A DNA stretch of 64,000 nt from Oscillospiraceae bacterium (GCA_017462785.1 JAFTQJ010000079.1:1-64000); one strand, 5' to 3'; counted from the first letter of the stretch, positions 51,547 through 61,562 are shown. The notes: generated by a model not told the origin, from the sequence alone. Numbers and translations: made by a program.

Positions 51547-54165
51547 TTATTCGCCGTAGTAAGCCTTCAGGTACATCTCCTTGATCTCCTTCATCAGCGG
51601 ATATCTCGGGTTTGCACCGGTGCACTGGTCGTCGAATGCCTGCTCGGTCATTTCGTCCAGTGTTTCGAGGAATACGGACTCTTCAATACCATACTCCTTA
51701 ATGCTCTTCTTGATGCCGATGGCAGCCTTCAGCTCTTCGATCTTCTCGCAGAACTTCTCGAATACGTCCATATCATTCTTACCGCTTACGCCGCAGAATC
51801 TTGCACACTCAGCATAACGCTCCAGTGCCTGCGGATACTGGTACTGGGAGAAAGTACCCATCTTGCGGGGTGCAGCTGCGATGTTGAAACGCATTACCTC
51901 TGTGATGAGCAGTGCATTTGCAACGCCGTGCGGCAGGTGGTGATATGCACCGAGCTTGTGAGCCATGGAGTGGCAGACACCGAGGAATGCATTTGCAAAT
52001 GCCATACCAGCCATTGTGGAAGCATTCGCCATCTTCTCTCTTGCGATCACGTCATTGCCGTTCTCGTATGCAGCTGGCAGGTATTCAAAGATGTTCTTCA
52101 TTGCCTTGAGAGCCAGACCGTCCGTATAATCGGTTGCCATCACGGATGCGTAAGCCTCCAGAGCGTGGGTCAGTGCATCAATACCGGATGCGGAGGTCAG
52201 ACCCTTGGGTGCACTCATCATCAGGTCGGTGTCGATGATTGCCATGTTCGGGAGCAGCTCATAGTCTGCCAGCGGATACTTGATGCCGGTGTTCTGGTCG
52301 GTGATAACAGCAAAGGGAGTTACCTCGGAGCCTGTACCGGAGGATGTGGGAACAGCGATGAAGTACGCCTTTTCACCCATCTTCGGGAAGGTGTAAACTC
52401 TCTTGCGGATGTCAATGAAACGCATTGCCATGTCAAGGAAGTCTGCATCCGGATGCTCATAGAGTACCCACATGATCTTAGCTGCGTCCATTGCGGAGCC
52501 GCCGCCCAGTGCGATGATGCAGTCCGGCTCGAACTTGGTCATTGCCTCTGCACCCTTCTGTGCGGAGAGCAGTGTCGGATCCGGCTCTACATCTGCAAAT
52601 GTGGTGTGTGCAATGCCCATTGCATCGAGCTTGTCAGTAATGCACTTGGTATAGCCGTTCTTGTACAGGAAGCTGTCGGTCACGAGGAACACACGCTTCT
52701 TGCCCATGACATTCTTCAGCTCATCGAGTGCGATCGGCAGGCAGCCCTTCTTGAAGTATACCTTCTGGGGTGTTCTGAACCACAGCATATTCTCTCTCCT
52801 CTCAGCTACTGTCTTGATGTTGATGAGGTGCTTGACACCTACGTTCTCAGAAACGGAGTTGCCGCCCCAGGAGCCGCAGCCCAGTGTCAGGGAGGGAGCG
52901 AGATTGAAGTTGTACAGATCGCCGATACCGCCGTGGGAAGAAGGAGTATTCACCAGAATACGGCAGGTTTTCATCTTTGCACCGAAAGCCTCGATCTTAT
53001 CTCTGCCGTTGACTGCATCCACATACAGGGAGGAAGTATGACCGTAGCCGCCGTCCTGTACGAGTCTGTCAGCCTTTTCAATGGCATCCTCAAAGCTCTC
53101 GGACTTGTACATTGCCAGTACCGGAGAGAGCTTCTCATGTGCGAATTCCTCTTCGATCTCTACGGATGTGACTTCACCGATGATGATCTTGGTATCGGGG
53201 TCAACTGTAACACCTGCCAGCTCTGCGATCTTTGCAGCGGGCTGACCAACGATCTTTGCATTCAGTGCACCGTTGATGATGATGGTCTTGCGTACCTTTT
53301 CGGTTTCTTCCGCAGTCAGGAAATAACAGCCACGCTTTTCAAATTCCTTCTTGACTTCCTTATAGATGCTCTTGTCAACGATCACGGACTGCTCGGATGC
53401 ACAGATCATGCCGTTGTCAAAGGTCTTGGAATGAATGATGGAGTTGACAGCAAGCTGAATATCAGCGGACTTGTCGATGATCGCCGGAGTATTGCCGGCA
53501 CCTACACCGAGTGCAGGCTTGCCGCTGGAATAAGCAGCCTTTACCATGCCGGGACCGCCGGTTGCCAGAATGATGTCTGCTTCCTTCATAACAGTGTTGG
53601 TCATTTCCAGAGAAGGAACGTCGATCCAGCCGATGATGCCCTCCGGAGCACCTGCCTTGACAGCAGCCTCCAGAACGATCCTTGCAGCCTCGATCGTGGA
53701 CTTCTTTGCTCTCGGATGGGGGCTGATGATAATGCCGTTTCTCGTCTTGAGGGAGATCAGGCACTTGAAAATTGCGGTGGAAGTAGGGTTGGTGGTCGGG
53801 ATTACCGCAGCCACTACGCCGATCGGCTCTGCGATGGTGGTCGTACCGAATACCTTATCCTCTTCGATCACGCCGCATGTCTTTGTATTCTTGAATGCAT
53901 TGTAGATGTGCTCTGCTGCATAATTGTTCTTGATGACCTTGTCCTCAACAACGCCCATGCCGGTTTCTTCCACAGCCATCTTTGCCAGCGGAATTCTTGC
54001 ATGGTTCGCTGCAATTGCAGCAGCCTTGAAAATTTTGTCCACCTGCTCCTGTGTATAGGCAGCAAACTTTGCCTGAGCAGCACGAACCTCCTGTATTTTC
54101 GCCATCAGTGCTTCCACACCGTCTACCAGAATCTCATTCTTGGCAGTTGCATTTGCATCTTTCAT
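51547..54165 (-). CDS. adhE: Bifunctional acetaldehyde-CoA/alcohol dehydrogenase
   Basis: An 872-residue enzyme that turns acetyl-CoA to ethanol and regenerates NAD+. The N-terminal ALDH half has the active Cys in NGMICASEQSV. The C-terminal iron alcohol dehydrogenase half has GGGSAMDAAK and the metal-binding GVCHSMAHKLGAYHHLPHG. It normally forms spirosome filaments. GAGAGGAA precedes the ATG at 54165. It has its own promoter with a Rex-like box, so NADH level probably controls it. Confidence 0.98.
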   Translation of the reverse strand: MKDANATAKNEILVDGVEALMAKIQEVRAAQAKFAAYTQEQVDKIFKAAAIAANHARIPLAKMAVEETGMGVVEDKVIKNNYAAEHIYNAFKNTKTCGVIEEDKVFGTTTIAEPIGVVAAVIPTTNPTSTAIFKCLISLKTRNGIIISPHPRAKKSTIEAARIVLEAAVKAGAPEGIIGWIDVPSLEMTNTVMKEADIILATGGPGMVKAAYSSGKPALGVGAGNTPAIIDKSADIQLAVNSIIHSKTFDNGMICASEQSVIVDKSIYKEVKKEFEKRGCYFLTAEETEKVRKTIIINGALNAKIVGQPAAKIAELAGVTVDPDTKIIIGEVTSVEIEEEFAHEKLSPVLAMYKSESFEDAIEKADRLVQDGGYGHTSSLYVDAVNGRDKIEAFGAKMKTCRILVNTPSSHGGIGDLYNFNLAPSLTLGCGSWGGNSVSENVGVKHLINIKTVAERRENMLWFRTPQKVYFKKGCLPIALDELKNVMGKKRVFLVTDSFLYKNGYTKCITDKLDAMGIAHTTFADVEPDPTLLSAQKGAEAMTKFEPDCIIALGGGSAMDAAKIMWVLYEHPDADFLDMAMRFIDIRKRVYTFPKMGEKAYFIAVPTSSGTGSEVTPFAVITDQNTGIKYPLADYELLPNMAIIDTDLMMSAPKGLTSASGIDALTHALEAYASVMATDYTDGLALKAMKNIFEYLPAAYENGNDVIAREKMANASTMAGMAFANAFLGVCHSMAHKLGAYHHLPHGVANALLITEVMRFNIAAAPRKMGTFSQYQYPQALERYAECARFCGVSGKNDMDVFEKFCEKIEELKAAIGIKKSIKEYGIEESVFLETLDEMTEQAFDDQCTGANPRYPLMKEIKEMYLKAYYGE

Positions 54166-54238
54166 AAAATTTCCTCTCCATTCTAAAGTGTATCAGGAAT
54201 CCTTTTGTTCGGATGGGTTTTTCCCATCTCTCAACTCT

Positions 54239-54267
54239 ATTGTAGCACATTGTTATATTTTTGTCAA
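54239..54267 (-). promoter_or_regulatory. adhE promoter overlapped by a Rex-like operator
   Basis: On the minus strand, TTGACA (54262-54267), a 17-base spacer and TACAAT (54239-54244). The plus-strand bases 54250-54267 read TTGTTATATTTTTGTCAA, which matches TTGTTAANNNNTTAACAA at 11 of 14 fixed positions and covers the -35 hexamer. Confidence 0.6.
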
Positions 54268-54436
54268 TGGTTTTTTGCACTGTCTAACAGCCATTTTTCA
54301 TTCAAAAGAGATTGAAAAACTATGCACTTCCTACAAAATAGCTGATATATTATTATGCACCCTGATCATTGCAATTATACTGTCAAATCAGGAAAATCAT
54401 TGACATGCAGCAAAAATATGGATGAATGCATTCCGA

Positions 54437-55315
54437 TCAATCCGGCTCTTTCATCAATTCGATCACGGATGGGGAATTTCTGCGTCTTTGGAGGTTATCC
54501 TCCTTGCGTTTTCTGCCGTCTGCGATCAGCTGATACAGCCTCTCCTCGTCCGCATCCGCCAAAGCCCCACGATATTCCTGCAAATTGCCGAGCAGGACAT
54601 CCAGCTCTTCAAGAAGGCTTTCACGGTTCTCCATGAACAGCATCGTCCACATATCTTCATTCATGGTCGCAATGCGTGTCATGTCGTGGAAGCTGCCGCC
54701 GGAAAATCCGCTTTCCAGCTCGATCACGGGACTTTTCACATAGGCACTGGAAACGACATGGGCAAGCTGGGAGGTGTAGGCGATCATGCGGTCGTGGAGC
54801 TTGGGAGTCGTCACAACGAACCGCCGGAAGCCGATCTGATGGGCAAAATTCTTCACGAGAGCCGTCACGGACTTGGGTGTATCCGGCAGGGGCGTGAGGA
54901 TGAAGTTTGCACCCTGAAACAGGTTTTCATCCGATGCATCAAAGCCGAATCGCTCCTTGCCCGCCATCGGGTGCGTACTGAGGTAGTGCACGCCGTATTC
55001 AGAACAGAGTTTTCCCATCGTTTCGGGAATATCCACCTTGACACCGGCAACGTCGATCACGATCGTGCCGGCAGTCATGGACTGTACATGTTCCGTCACC
55101 CAGCTGCGGACGATCTCCGGATAGAGGGAAACCACGATCATATCAAAACCGCCGCAGTCATTCGTAATGATGCCGTCGATCACATGCTGTTCGAGTGCCG
55201 TCCGTGCGACGGATGGGTTGGCATCGCATCCATAGACACTATGCTCCGTAAAGGTATGGAGTGCCTTGCAGATGGAGCCGCCGATCAGTCCCAGTCCGAC
55301 CACCAGAATTTTCAT
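54437..55315 (-). CDS. tyrA: Prephenate dehydrogenase
   Basis: A 292-residue enzyme for tyrosine synthesis. NAD motif VVGLGLIGGSICKAL, DVAGVK, the substrate motif STHPMAGKERFGF and SQLAHVVSSAY. No ACT domain is present. AGGAGG precedes the ATG. It is the last gene of the run that starts at 61562, 31 bases after the 925-residue protein gene. The gap to the adhE promoter has no gene or clear terminator. Confidence 0.96.
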   Translation of the reverse strand: MKILVVGLGLIGGSICKALHTFTEHSVYGCDANPSVARTALEQHVIDGIITNDCGGFDMIVVSLYPEIVRSWVTEHVQSMTAGTIVIDVAGVKVDIPETMGKLCSEYGVHYLSTHPMAGKERFGFDASDENLFQGANFILTPLPDTPKSVTALVKNFAHQIGFRRFVVTTPKLHDRMIAYTSQLAHVVSSAYVKSPVIELESGFSGGSFHDMTRIATMNEDMWTMLFMENRESLLEELDVLLGNLQEYRGALADADEERLYQLIADGRKRKEDNLQRRRNSPSVIELMKEPD

Positions 55316-55346
55316 ATTAGTTCCTCCTCAAAAAAGCTGCCGAGCA

Positions 55347-58124
55347 TTATATCGCATCGGAATGCTCCGATATATTCATGATGCGGACGATCCGGTAATC
55401 ATCGCCGTCCTTTTCCAGTGTGATCTCCATCGTCTTTTCTCCGGCTGCATCGAAATTTTCAGATCGCTGCTGCCACTGTGCCGTGTCGCTGCGGTAGGCA
55501 ACGGTAACAGTGTAGGTGTCCTCAGAGCGTCTGATCTCCTGCACCTCGGGAGCATAGGAGAAGATCACCGGTGCGGCAGGGACATTGTAGCATCCGGTCG
55601 CACCGTCATAATAGAAGGTTTCACCGGCTGCGTAGAGCGTGGTGAACTCACCGGAAAGCTTCGTGCCGAACATCTCATCCGCACGTTTCAGGACATCGAG
55701 TGCAGGAATGGAGATCATGTCAAAGCTCTCGGGATATGCCGTCAGATCGCCGTACATCAGCAGGTCGATCATCGCCGCAGAAAGCAGGGTTTCGGGTGCC
55801 GCATCGGATGCCTGCTCAAAGTCGGGCAGGTCCACGACTGCGACCGGATAGAGCACGTCCTCCAGCTCCGCACGGAGCGAAGAGCTGTCCGTGAAATTCT
55901 GCACCATCCGCACGCCCTGCATCACACAGGCGGCAATGCCGACCACGGCAAAGACGGAACAGATGATACCGGCTGCAAAATAGGTGCGTCTGCGGACGTA
56001 GCGTGATTTTCCGACTGCCACATCGATTTCGCTCGGCTCCGGCAGCGGCTCTGCCTTTTCATCCGCAAGCTCCTGCACATTTTCATCAAGTGCGGCACGG
56101 ATCGCAGCTGCGAATCCGCTGGCACGGTTCCGCTTTTCTTCGTCCGGCAGGGAAACGTGAATGGATTCCTCTGACGGCATCGGCTGCGGTGCCGGCTCTT
56201 CCGGTGCAGCTTTCTCTTCCTGCCGGATGGGCGGCTCCGGCATCTCCACCGGTACAGCTACGGGTTCCGGCTTGATTTCTGGCTTTTTCCGGATCTCCGG
56301 CTCCGGCTGCATTACGGGTTCCGGCTGTTTCTCCGGCATCGGCGGAATCTCCGGTTCCGGCTCGATCTCCGGCTTCGGCTTGCTCTCGGACTTCGGTTTG
56401 CTTTCCTGTTTGCGGTTCTTCTTCCAGCGGCGTGATTCCTCCGGCATTTCCTGCACGGCGGAACGCTCCCACTTTCTGGCTTTCTTCTCCTCCGGCACGG
56501 GCGTTTCCTCGGGAGCAGAGTTTTTTTCCGGTTCGGGGATCACTTCCGGCTCGGGCAGTGCCGTCACTTCCGGCTCGATGATCTCCTCCGGCTCGGGGAG
56601 TGCTGTCACCAGCGGTGCCGCCTCGATCTCGGGGAATTCTTCTTCGGGAAAGCTCTGAAAGCCACTGGATTCCGTGATTTCCCCGGCATCTGCGTCCGGC
56701 TTCCGCAAAGGCTCCGGCTGAACCGGCTCACTCAGCTTTTGTTTTTTTTTACTCCCGAATCTTGCGAAAAATCCAGCCTTTTCCTTCGGCTCATCCACCG
56801 CACTCAGATGCCGCAGACGTGGTGCAGCAGGCTTTTCCGGTGTTTTCCTGCTCTCAGGCTCGGAGGTGATTTTCGGCTCCGGCTCTTCTGCGTAGACAGG
56901 CTCCTCCGCATACACAGGTTCTTCCACAAGTACAGGTTCTTCTGCATACACAGGTTCTTCCGCATGCACAGGTTCTTCTGCATACACAAGTTCTTCCGCA
57001 TACACAGGTTCTTCCACAAGTACAGGTTCTTCTGCATGCACAGGTTCTTCTGCATACACAGGTTCTTCCGCATAGACAGGTTCTTCTGCATACACAGGCT
57101 CCTCCGCATGCACAGGTTCTTCCGCATAGACAGGTTCTTCCGCATGCACGGGTTCTTCCGCATAGACAGGCTCTTCTGCATAGACAGGTTCTTCCGGTAC
57201 TTCCTGCACAGGCTCCGGCTGGGGCTTCTTTTTCTTTGTGCCGTTTTTCTTGCGTTTCTTCGGCTTTTTCGGTTTTTCCTCCGGCAGCGGCTCTGCGGAT
57301 GCTTCCGGCTCCTGTACAGGTTCTTCCTGTACGGGCGGCACTTCTTCAACAACAGGCTCCTGCGGTGCGGCTTCCTCCTGCTCCATTGCAAGGCGGATCC
57401 GCTGCTTGATCAGCTCTGCCTTGCGGTTCACTTCCTCCTCACGGGAAATGGGGGCAGGCTTCGGCGGTTCGGGTTCTGCGGTCACTGTCCGCTGCTGTGC
57501 GGCAGCCTGACGCTCCGCTTCAAGCTGCTTCTGTCGGCGGATCTCGTCCGCAATGGTCGTATCACGGGGAATATCCGGCGGCAGCTCGTCCGGAATGACG
57601 ATGTGCGGGATCTTCCGCTTGGGCGGAAGTGCGGACTGCGGCACGGGCATATCCGCTGAACGTGCAGGAATGCTGCTCACCTCTGCCGGCTGTGCGGCTT
57701 CCTGTGCGGACTGCGGACGCTTCTTTCTGCGTTTTTTCTTCTGTTCCGGCTTGGGCTTGGGCGGAATGATCTGGTTGGGCTTACGCTCCGCATCGATCAT
57801 CGGGAGAGCCGTTTCATCCAGCCGGTCACGCATGCGGACTGCCGGATTCTGGGACGGTTCCTCCGAAAAATGGCTGATGGGCGGCGGCACCGGAACCGGC
57901 TCACGTCTGGGGATGGTCGGAACTTCACGTTTCTGCGGCACCGGACGATTCTGTTCCGTTTCGATCTCCACACTGCGTGAGATCTCCTCCACACGCTGAC
58001 GGGATTTTTCGCTCGCTGCGGACTTCTTTTCCGGCTTTTCCGGTTTTTTCGGCGGTGCCGGCTGCTTGGGAGCTTCCTCACCAAGCAGACCGTTCAGCAG
58101 ATGATTGATTTCATTTTTCTTCAT
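55347..58124 (-). CDS. Single-pass membrane protein with long Pro/Glu-rich cytoplasmic part and hexapeptide repeats
   Basis: A 925-residue protein. Residues 1-714 are rich in Pro, Glu, Lys and Arg, and include seventeen tandem copies of V[YHL][AV]EEP (about 314-415). A basic stretch (RYVRRR) then leads into one TM (about 715-735), so the N-terminal part should be inside. The last 190 residues form a folded outside domain (AELEDVLYPVAVVDLP ... TFYYDGATGCYNVP ... TVTVAYRSDTAQW). I do not recognise the outside domain. The long acidic-proline part could be a spacer or scaffold. The many proline runs imply reliance on EF-P. GGAG precedes the ATG; it lies between proA and tyrA, 16 bases after proA, which says nothing clear about its role. 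Confidence 0.8.
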   Translation of the reverse strand: MKKNEINHLLNGLLGEEAPKQPAPPKKPEKPEKKSAASEKSRQRVEEISRSVEIETEQNRPVPQKREVPTIPRREPVPVPPPISHFSEEPSQNPAVRMRDRLDETALPMIDAERKPNQIIPPKPKPEQKKKRRKKRPQSAQEAAQPAEVSSIPARSADMPVPQSALPPKRKIPHIVIPDELPPDIPRDTTIADEIRRQKQLEAERQAAAQQRTVTAEPEPPKPAPISREEEVNRKAELIKQRIRLAMEQEEAAPQEPVVEEVPPVQEEPVQEPEASAEPLPEEKPKKPKKRKKNGTKKKKPQPEPVQEVPEEPVYAEEPVYAEEPVHAEEPVYAEEPVHAEEPVYAEEPVYAEEPVYAEEPVHAEEPVLVEEPVYAEELVYAEEPVHAEEPVYAEEPVLVEEPVYAEEPVYAEEPEPKITSEPESRKTPEKPAAPRLRHLSAVDEPKEKAGFFARFGSKKKQKLSEPVQPEPLRKPDADAGEITESSGFQSFPEEEFPEIEAAPLVTALPEPEEIIEPEVTALPEPEVIPEPEKNSAPEETPVPEEKKARKWERSAVQEMPEESRRWKKNRKQESKPKSESKPKPEIEPEPEIPPMPEKQPEPVMQPEPEIRKKPEIKPEPVAVPVEMPEPPIRQEEKAAPEEPAPQPMPSEESIHVSLPDEEKRNRASGFAAAIRAALDENVQELADEKAEPLPEPSEIDVAVGKSRYVRRRTYFAAGIICSVFAVVGIAACVMQGVRMVQNFTDSSSLRAELEDVLYPVAVVDLPDFEQASDAAPETLLSAAMIDLLMYGDLTAYPESFDMISIPALDVLKRADEMFGTKLSGEFTTLYAAGETFYYDGATGCYNVPAAPVIFSYAPEVQEIRRSEDTYTVTVAYRSDTAQWQQRSENFDAAGEKTMEITLEKDGDDYRIVRIMNISEHSDAI
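56880..57185 (-). repeat. Seventeen tandem 18-bp repeats encoding V[YHL][AV]EEP
   Basis: In-phase 18-base units, most encoding VYAEEP or VHAEEP, two VLVEEP and one VYAEEL. Unit number can change without breaking the frame. Confidence 0.92.
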
Positions 58125-58140
58125 AGATTTCTCCGGTTCG

Positions 58141-59388
58141 TCAGCGGATCTGACCGCTGCCGATGATGCGGTACTGGATGGTGGTCAGGGCAAGCAGTCC
58201 CATCGGACCTCTTGCATGAAGCTTCTGTGTGGAAATGCCGATCTCTGCACCGAAGCCGAATTCCTCACCATCCGTAAATCTGGTGGATGCATTGACATAA
58301 ACAGCGGCAGAATCCACGCTGTTCTGGAAATAATCCGCATTCGCCATATTCTCTGTCACGATGCATTCAGAATGTCTTGTGCTGTATTGCAGGATGTGTG
58401 CAACAGCCTCCTCCACGGAATCCACCACACGCACTGCGATCTTATAATCGAGGTACTCAGTCGCATAATCCTCCTCAGTGGCAGGGATCACACCTTCACC
58501 GAGGATCTGCTGCGTCCTTTCGCAGCCGTGGATCTCGACCTTATGAGCAGAAAATGCAGTTCTGATGTGGGGCAGGAATGCCGGTGCAATGTCCTTATGT
58601 ACGAGCAGGGTTTCGATCGCATTGCACACAGAGGGACACTGTGTCTTGGCATTGTTGGCAATTTCAACAGCCATCGCAAGATTTGCGGACGCATCCACAT
58701 ACACATGGCAGTTGCCGGCACCGGTTTCGATCACCGGTACAGTTGCCTGCTTCACGACTGCCTGAATCAGTCCTGCACCGCCTCTGGGGATGAGGACATC
58801 AAGGTATCCGTTGAGCTTCATCATCTCTGCCGCAGTTTCACGGTCGGTCTTTTCCACAAGCTGGACAAGATCCGCCGGAAGTCCGACGCTTTCGAGGGCT
58901 TCACGCATGACGGAAACCAGACAGGTATTGGAATGGATCGCCTCTTTGCCGCCTCTGAGGATGACCGCATTTCCTGCCTTCAGGCAGAGTGCGGCAGCAT
59001 CCACGGTCACATTCGGACGGGATTCAAAAATGATGCCGATGACACCCAGCGGCACACGCACCTGACGGATACGGAGTCCGTTGGGGCGTACCCATCCTCT
59101 GTCCTCCGTGCCGATCGGATCTTCGAGGGCAATGAGCTTGCAGACTGCGTTTGCAATTGCCTCGATTCTGCCGGCATCCAGCCGCAGACGATCCTGCATG
59201 GCAGCGGTCATGTGATTCTGCACTGCATTCTCCAGATCCTTTGCGTTTTCGGCAATGATCCGTTCGCTGTTCTTCAGCAGAGCCTCCGAGATCGCAGTCA
59301 GTGCCTGATTCTTGAGGACGGTGCCTGCCTTTGCAGCGGCAGGAGCAGCGGCTTTCGCCTTCTGTCCGAGAGTTTCCATATAAGTCAT
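58141..59388 (-). CDS. proA: Gamma-glutamyl phosphate reductase
   Basis: A 415-residue proline-synthesis enzyme of the aldehyde dehydrogenase superfamily. RVPLGVIGIIFESRPNVT, RGGKEAIHSN, the cysteine loop KTQCPSVCNAIETLL and the C-terminal STRFTDGEEFGFGAEIGIST. GGAGG lies 8 bases before the ATG, 17 bases after proB. Confidence 0.98.
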   Translation of the reverse strand: MTYMETLGQKAKAAAPAAAKAGTVLKNQALTAISEALLKNSERIIAENAKDLENAVQNHMTAAMQDRLRLDAGRIEAIANAVCKLIALEDPIGTEDRGWVRPNGLRIRQVRVPLGVIGIIFESRPNVTVDAAALCLKAGNAVILRGGKEAIHSNTCLVSVMREALESVGLPADLVQLVEKTDRETAAEMMKLNGYLDVLIPRGGAGLIQAVVKQATVPVIETGAGNCHVYVDASANLAMAVEIANNAKTQCPSVCNAIETLLVHKDIAPAFLPHIRTAFSAHKVEIHGCERTQQILGEGVIPATEEDYATEYLDYKIAVRVVDSVEEAVAHILQYSTRHSECIVTENMANADYFQNSVDSAAVYVNASTRFTDGEEFGFGAEIGISTQKLHARGPMGLLALTTIQYRIIGSGQIR

Positions 59389-59405
59389 AGGTCATGCCTC
59401 CTCTG

Positions 59406-60203
59406 TTAGTTTCTGATGGCGGGGAAATAGGTTCCGAGCTGTTCGCCGTCAAACAGACGGTACAGATCATCGGGATTTCTGCCGTTCATAATGATCATAT
59501 CCACACCTGCGGCGGTTGCGATCTTTGCCGCATTGATCTTGGTTGCCATGCCGCCGGAGCCAAGGCTGCTGCCGGCACCGCCTGCGATCGCTTCAATGTG
59601 GCTGTCGATGCATTCGACCACGGGGATGATCTCCGCATTTTCATTTTTGTGCGGATCTTCGGAATAAAGTCCGTCAATATCGGACATGATGATCAGAAGA
59701 TCGGCACCTGCAATGGATGCCACGACTGCGGAAAGGGAATCGTTCTCGCCGATTTCCAGTTCCAGCTCATCGATCGCCACGGTATCATTTTCGTTCACAA
59801 TCGGAATGACGCTCATGGAGGTCAGCTCGTCAATGGCATTCCGCACATTGTCCACACGGTCGGGAGTGCTGATGATGGTCTTTGTCAGCAGGATCTGTGC
59901 GACTGTGACACTGTACTTGGAGAACATTTCATCATAAATGTGCATCAGCTCGCACTGACCCACGGCAGCGGCAGCCTGCTTGCCCGGTGTGGTTTTCGGG
60001 CGTTCACGCAGATTCAGCTTGCCGACACCGAGTCCCACCGCACCGGATGACACGAGGATCAGCTCGTGACCGGAGTTCTGGAGATCTGCCAGCACACGGG
60101 TAAGACTGTGCATGCGGCGGATGTTGAGCTTGCCGGTTTTATGGGCAAGGGTGGATGTGCCGAGTTTGATGACGATTCGTTTTTTTTCGGAAAAATCAAT
60201 CAT
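59406..60203 (-). CDS. proB: Glutamate 5-kinase, short form without PUA domain
   Basis: A 265-residue amino-acid kinase that makes glutamyl-5-phosphate. Motifs are IVIKLGTSTLAHK, LVSSGAVGLGVG, VNENDTVAIDE, IIMSDIDGLYSEDP and GGMATKINAA. The C-terminal PUA domain of the E. coli enzyme is absent. The ATG at 60203 has GAGGA upstream; a longer in-frame extension has no site. It precedes proA by 17 bases. Confidence 0.97.
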   Translation of the reverse strand: MIDFSEKKRIVIKLGTSTLAHKTGKLNIRRMHSLTRVLADLQNSGHELILVSSGAVGLGVGKLNLRERPKTTPGKQAAAAVGQCELMHIYDEMFSKYSVTVAQILLTKTIISTPDRVDNVRNAIDELTSMSVIPIVNENDTVAIDELELEIGENDSLSAVVASIAGADLLIIMSDIDGLYSEDPHKNENAEIIPVVECIDSHIEAIAGGAGSSLGSGGMATKINAAKIATAAGVDMIIMNGRNPDDLYRLFDGEQLGTYFPAIRN

Positions 60204-60243
60204 AATCCTATTCCTCTTATTCTTTTCAGGGGATGCTCCCCTG

Positions 60244-61194
60244 TTATTTGTTGACCTGATTTCGGGGATTTCCTGCAAGGAAAGCTTCGAGGTTGCCTGC
60301 GACAATACCGATCAGGCGTTCTCTTGTTTCCAGCGGCGACCATGCAATATGGGGCGTGATCAGGCAGTTTTTCGCTGTGCGGAGGGGTGTGTCCGGTGAC
60401 ATCGGCTCCTTGTCGAGCACGTCCAGTCCTGCACCTGCGAGTCTGCCGGAATTGAGAGCCTGTGCAAGATCCTCCTCTTTCACAATGCCGCCCCTCGCCG
60501 TATTGATGAGGAAGGCGGTCGGCTTCATCAGGGAAAGCGTTTCCCTGCGGATGAGGTGGGCGGTCTGCTCATTCAGCGGACAGTGCACGGTCAGGACATC
60601 CGCCTGACGGAATGCCTCTTCCATGGAAACCACGGGATACGGGCAGTTTTCCGGCATGGTACGGGTGGAGATGATGACATGCATTCCGAACGCATCCGCA
60701 ATTTTTGCGACTGCTTTTCCGATGCTGCCATAACCGATCACGGCAATGGTCTTTCCCCACAGCTCATGCACGGGATGCGGAAACCACGAAAAAGTGGGGC
60801 TTTGCATCCATGCTCCCTCTTTGACGGACTTGTCATAGGCGATGAGATTGCCGGCAAGCGTCAGGAGCAGTGCAAAGGTATGCTGTGCGACAGCCTGCGT
60901 GGAATATTCGCCGGCATTGCAGACCACGATGCCACGCTTTGATGCAGCTTCGAGGTCGATGTTGTTGTAGCCGGTGGCAAATAGTCCGATATACCGCAGA
61001 TTCGGACATTTTTCGATCACTTCGGCTGTGATGGGGGTCTTGTTGCAGAGGACGATCTCCGCATCACCGATCTTTTCCGCTGCCTCATGCGGCAGTGTGG
61101 GTCCGCAGCATTTCACCTCGCCGTATTTGGAAAAGACGGAAAATCCCACATCATCGGCAGAAACGGTGTCCCAGTCCGGAATGACGATCCTCAT
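60244..61194 (-). CDS. D-2-hydroxyacid dehydrogenase (NAD-dependent)
   Basis: A 316-residue D-isomer-specific 2-hydroxyacid dehydrogenase. NAD motif VIGYGSIGKAVAKIA, the substrate Arg in NTARGGIV, Glu in LDKEP and His in TPHIAW. Similar proteins reduce glycerate/hydroxypyruvate or glyoxylate, but the substrate is not certain. It overlaps the upstream membrane-protein gene by 4 bases and lies 40 bases before proB. Confidence 0.92.
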   Translation of the reverse strand: MRIVIPDWDTVSADDVGFSVFSKYGEVKCCGPTLPHEAAEKIGDAEIVLCNKTPITAEVIEKCPNLRYIGLFATGYNNIDLEAASKRGIVVCNAGEYSTQAVAQHTFALLLTLAGNLIAYDKSVKEGAWMQSPTFSWFPHPVHELWGKTIAVIGYGSIGKAVAKIADAFGMHVIISTRTMPENCPYPVVSMEEAFRQADVLTVHCPLNEQTAHLIRRETLSLMKPTAFLINTARGGIVKEEDLAQALNSGRLAGAGLDVLDKEPMSPDTPLRTAKNCLITPHIAWSPLETRERLIGIVAGNLEAFLAGNPRNQVNK

Positions 61195-61562
61195 GCTTCG
61201 CTCTCCTCAGCGGCAGCCTGAGCTGCTTCAGGCTCTGCCTTGTCAGCTTCTTCCGGCTGTGCTTCTGCATCCGCAGCAGCTTCGGGATTTTCGGGGGTGG
61301 TTTCCGGCTCCGGCGGATCACGGTCGATGGTCTTGCAGAGGATGAGTGCTGCAATCAGAGCCGCAGCCTCCGCAACGCCAAGCCCGTAGAAAAATGCACG
61401 GCTGTCGATCACATAGGCAAGCAATGTTGCAGGGATGGCAGCGGCAAGAACAAGGTGGTATTTCTTCCGCAGACGGATGAACTGCACGATGAAAACGAGC
61501 GTTGCCGCTACTGCAAAGATGATGTGCATTTCCATTTTGATCGGGAACAATGTGTTTTCCAT
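61191..61562 (-). CDS. Small membrane protein with Ala/Glu-rich tail
   Basis: A 123-residue protein with three predicted TMs (about 11-28, 36-52 and 58-75) and a charged Ala/Glu/Pro tail from residue 80. I do not recognise it. AGGAG lies before the ATG at 61562. It is the first gene of the minus-strand run 2-hydroxyacid dehydrogenase-proB-proA-925-residue protein-tyrA. Confidence 0.7.
   Translation of the reverse strand: MENTLFPIKMEMHIIFAVAATLVFIVQFIRLRKKYHLVLAAAIPATLLAYVIDSRAFFYGLGVAEAAALIAALILCKTIDRDPPEPETTPENPEAAADAEAQPEEADKAEPEAAQAAAEESEA

Noticed and set aside
51466..54186. 906-codon open frame on the plus strand
   Set aside because: Antisense to adhE; Cys- and Leu-rich shadow with no motif.
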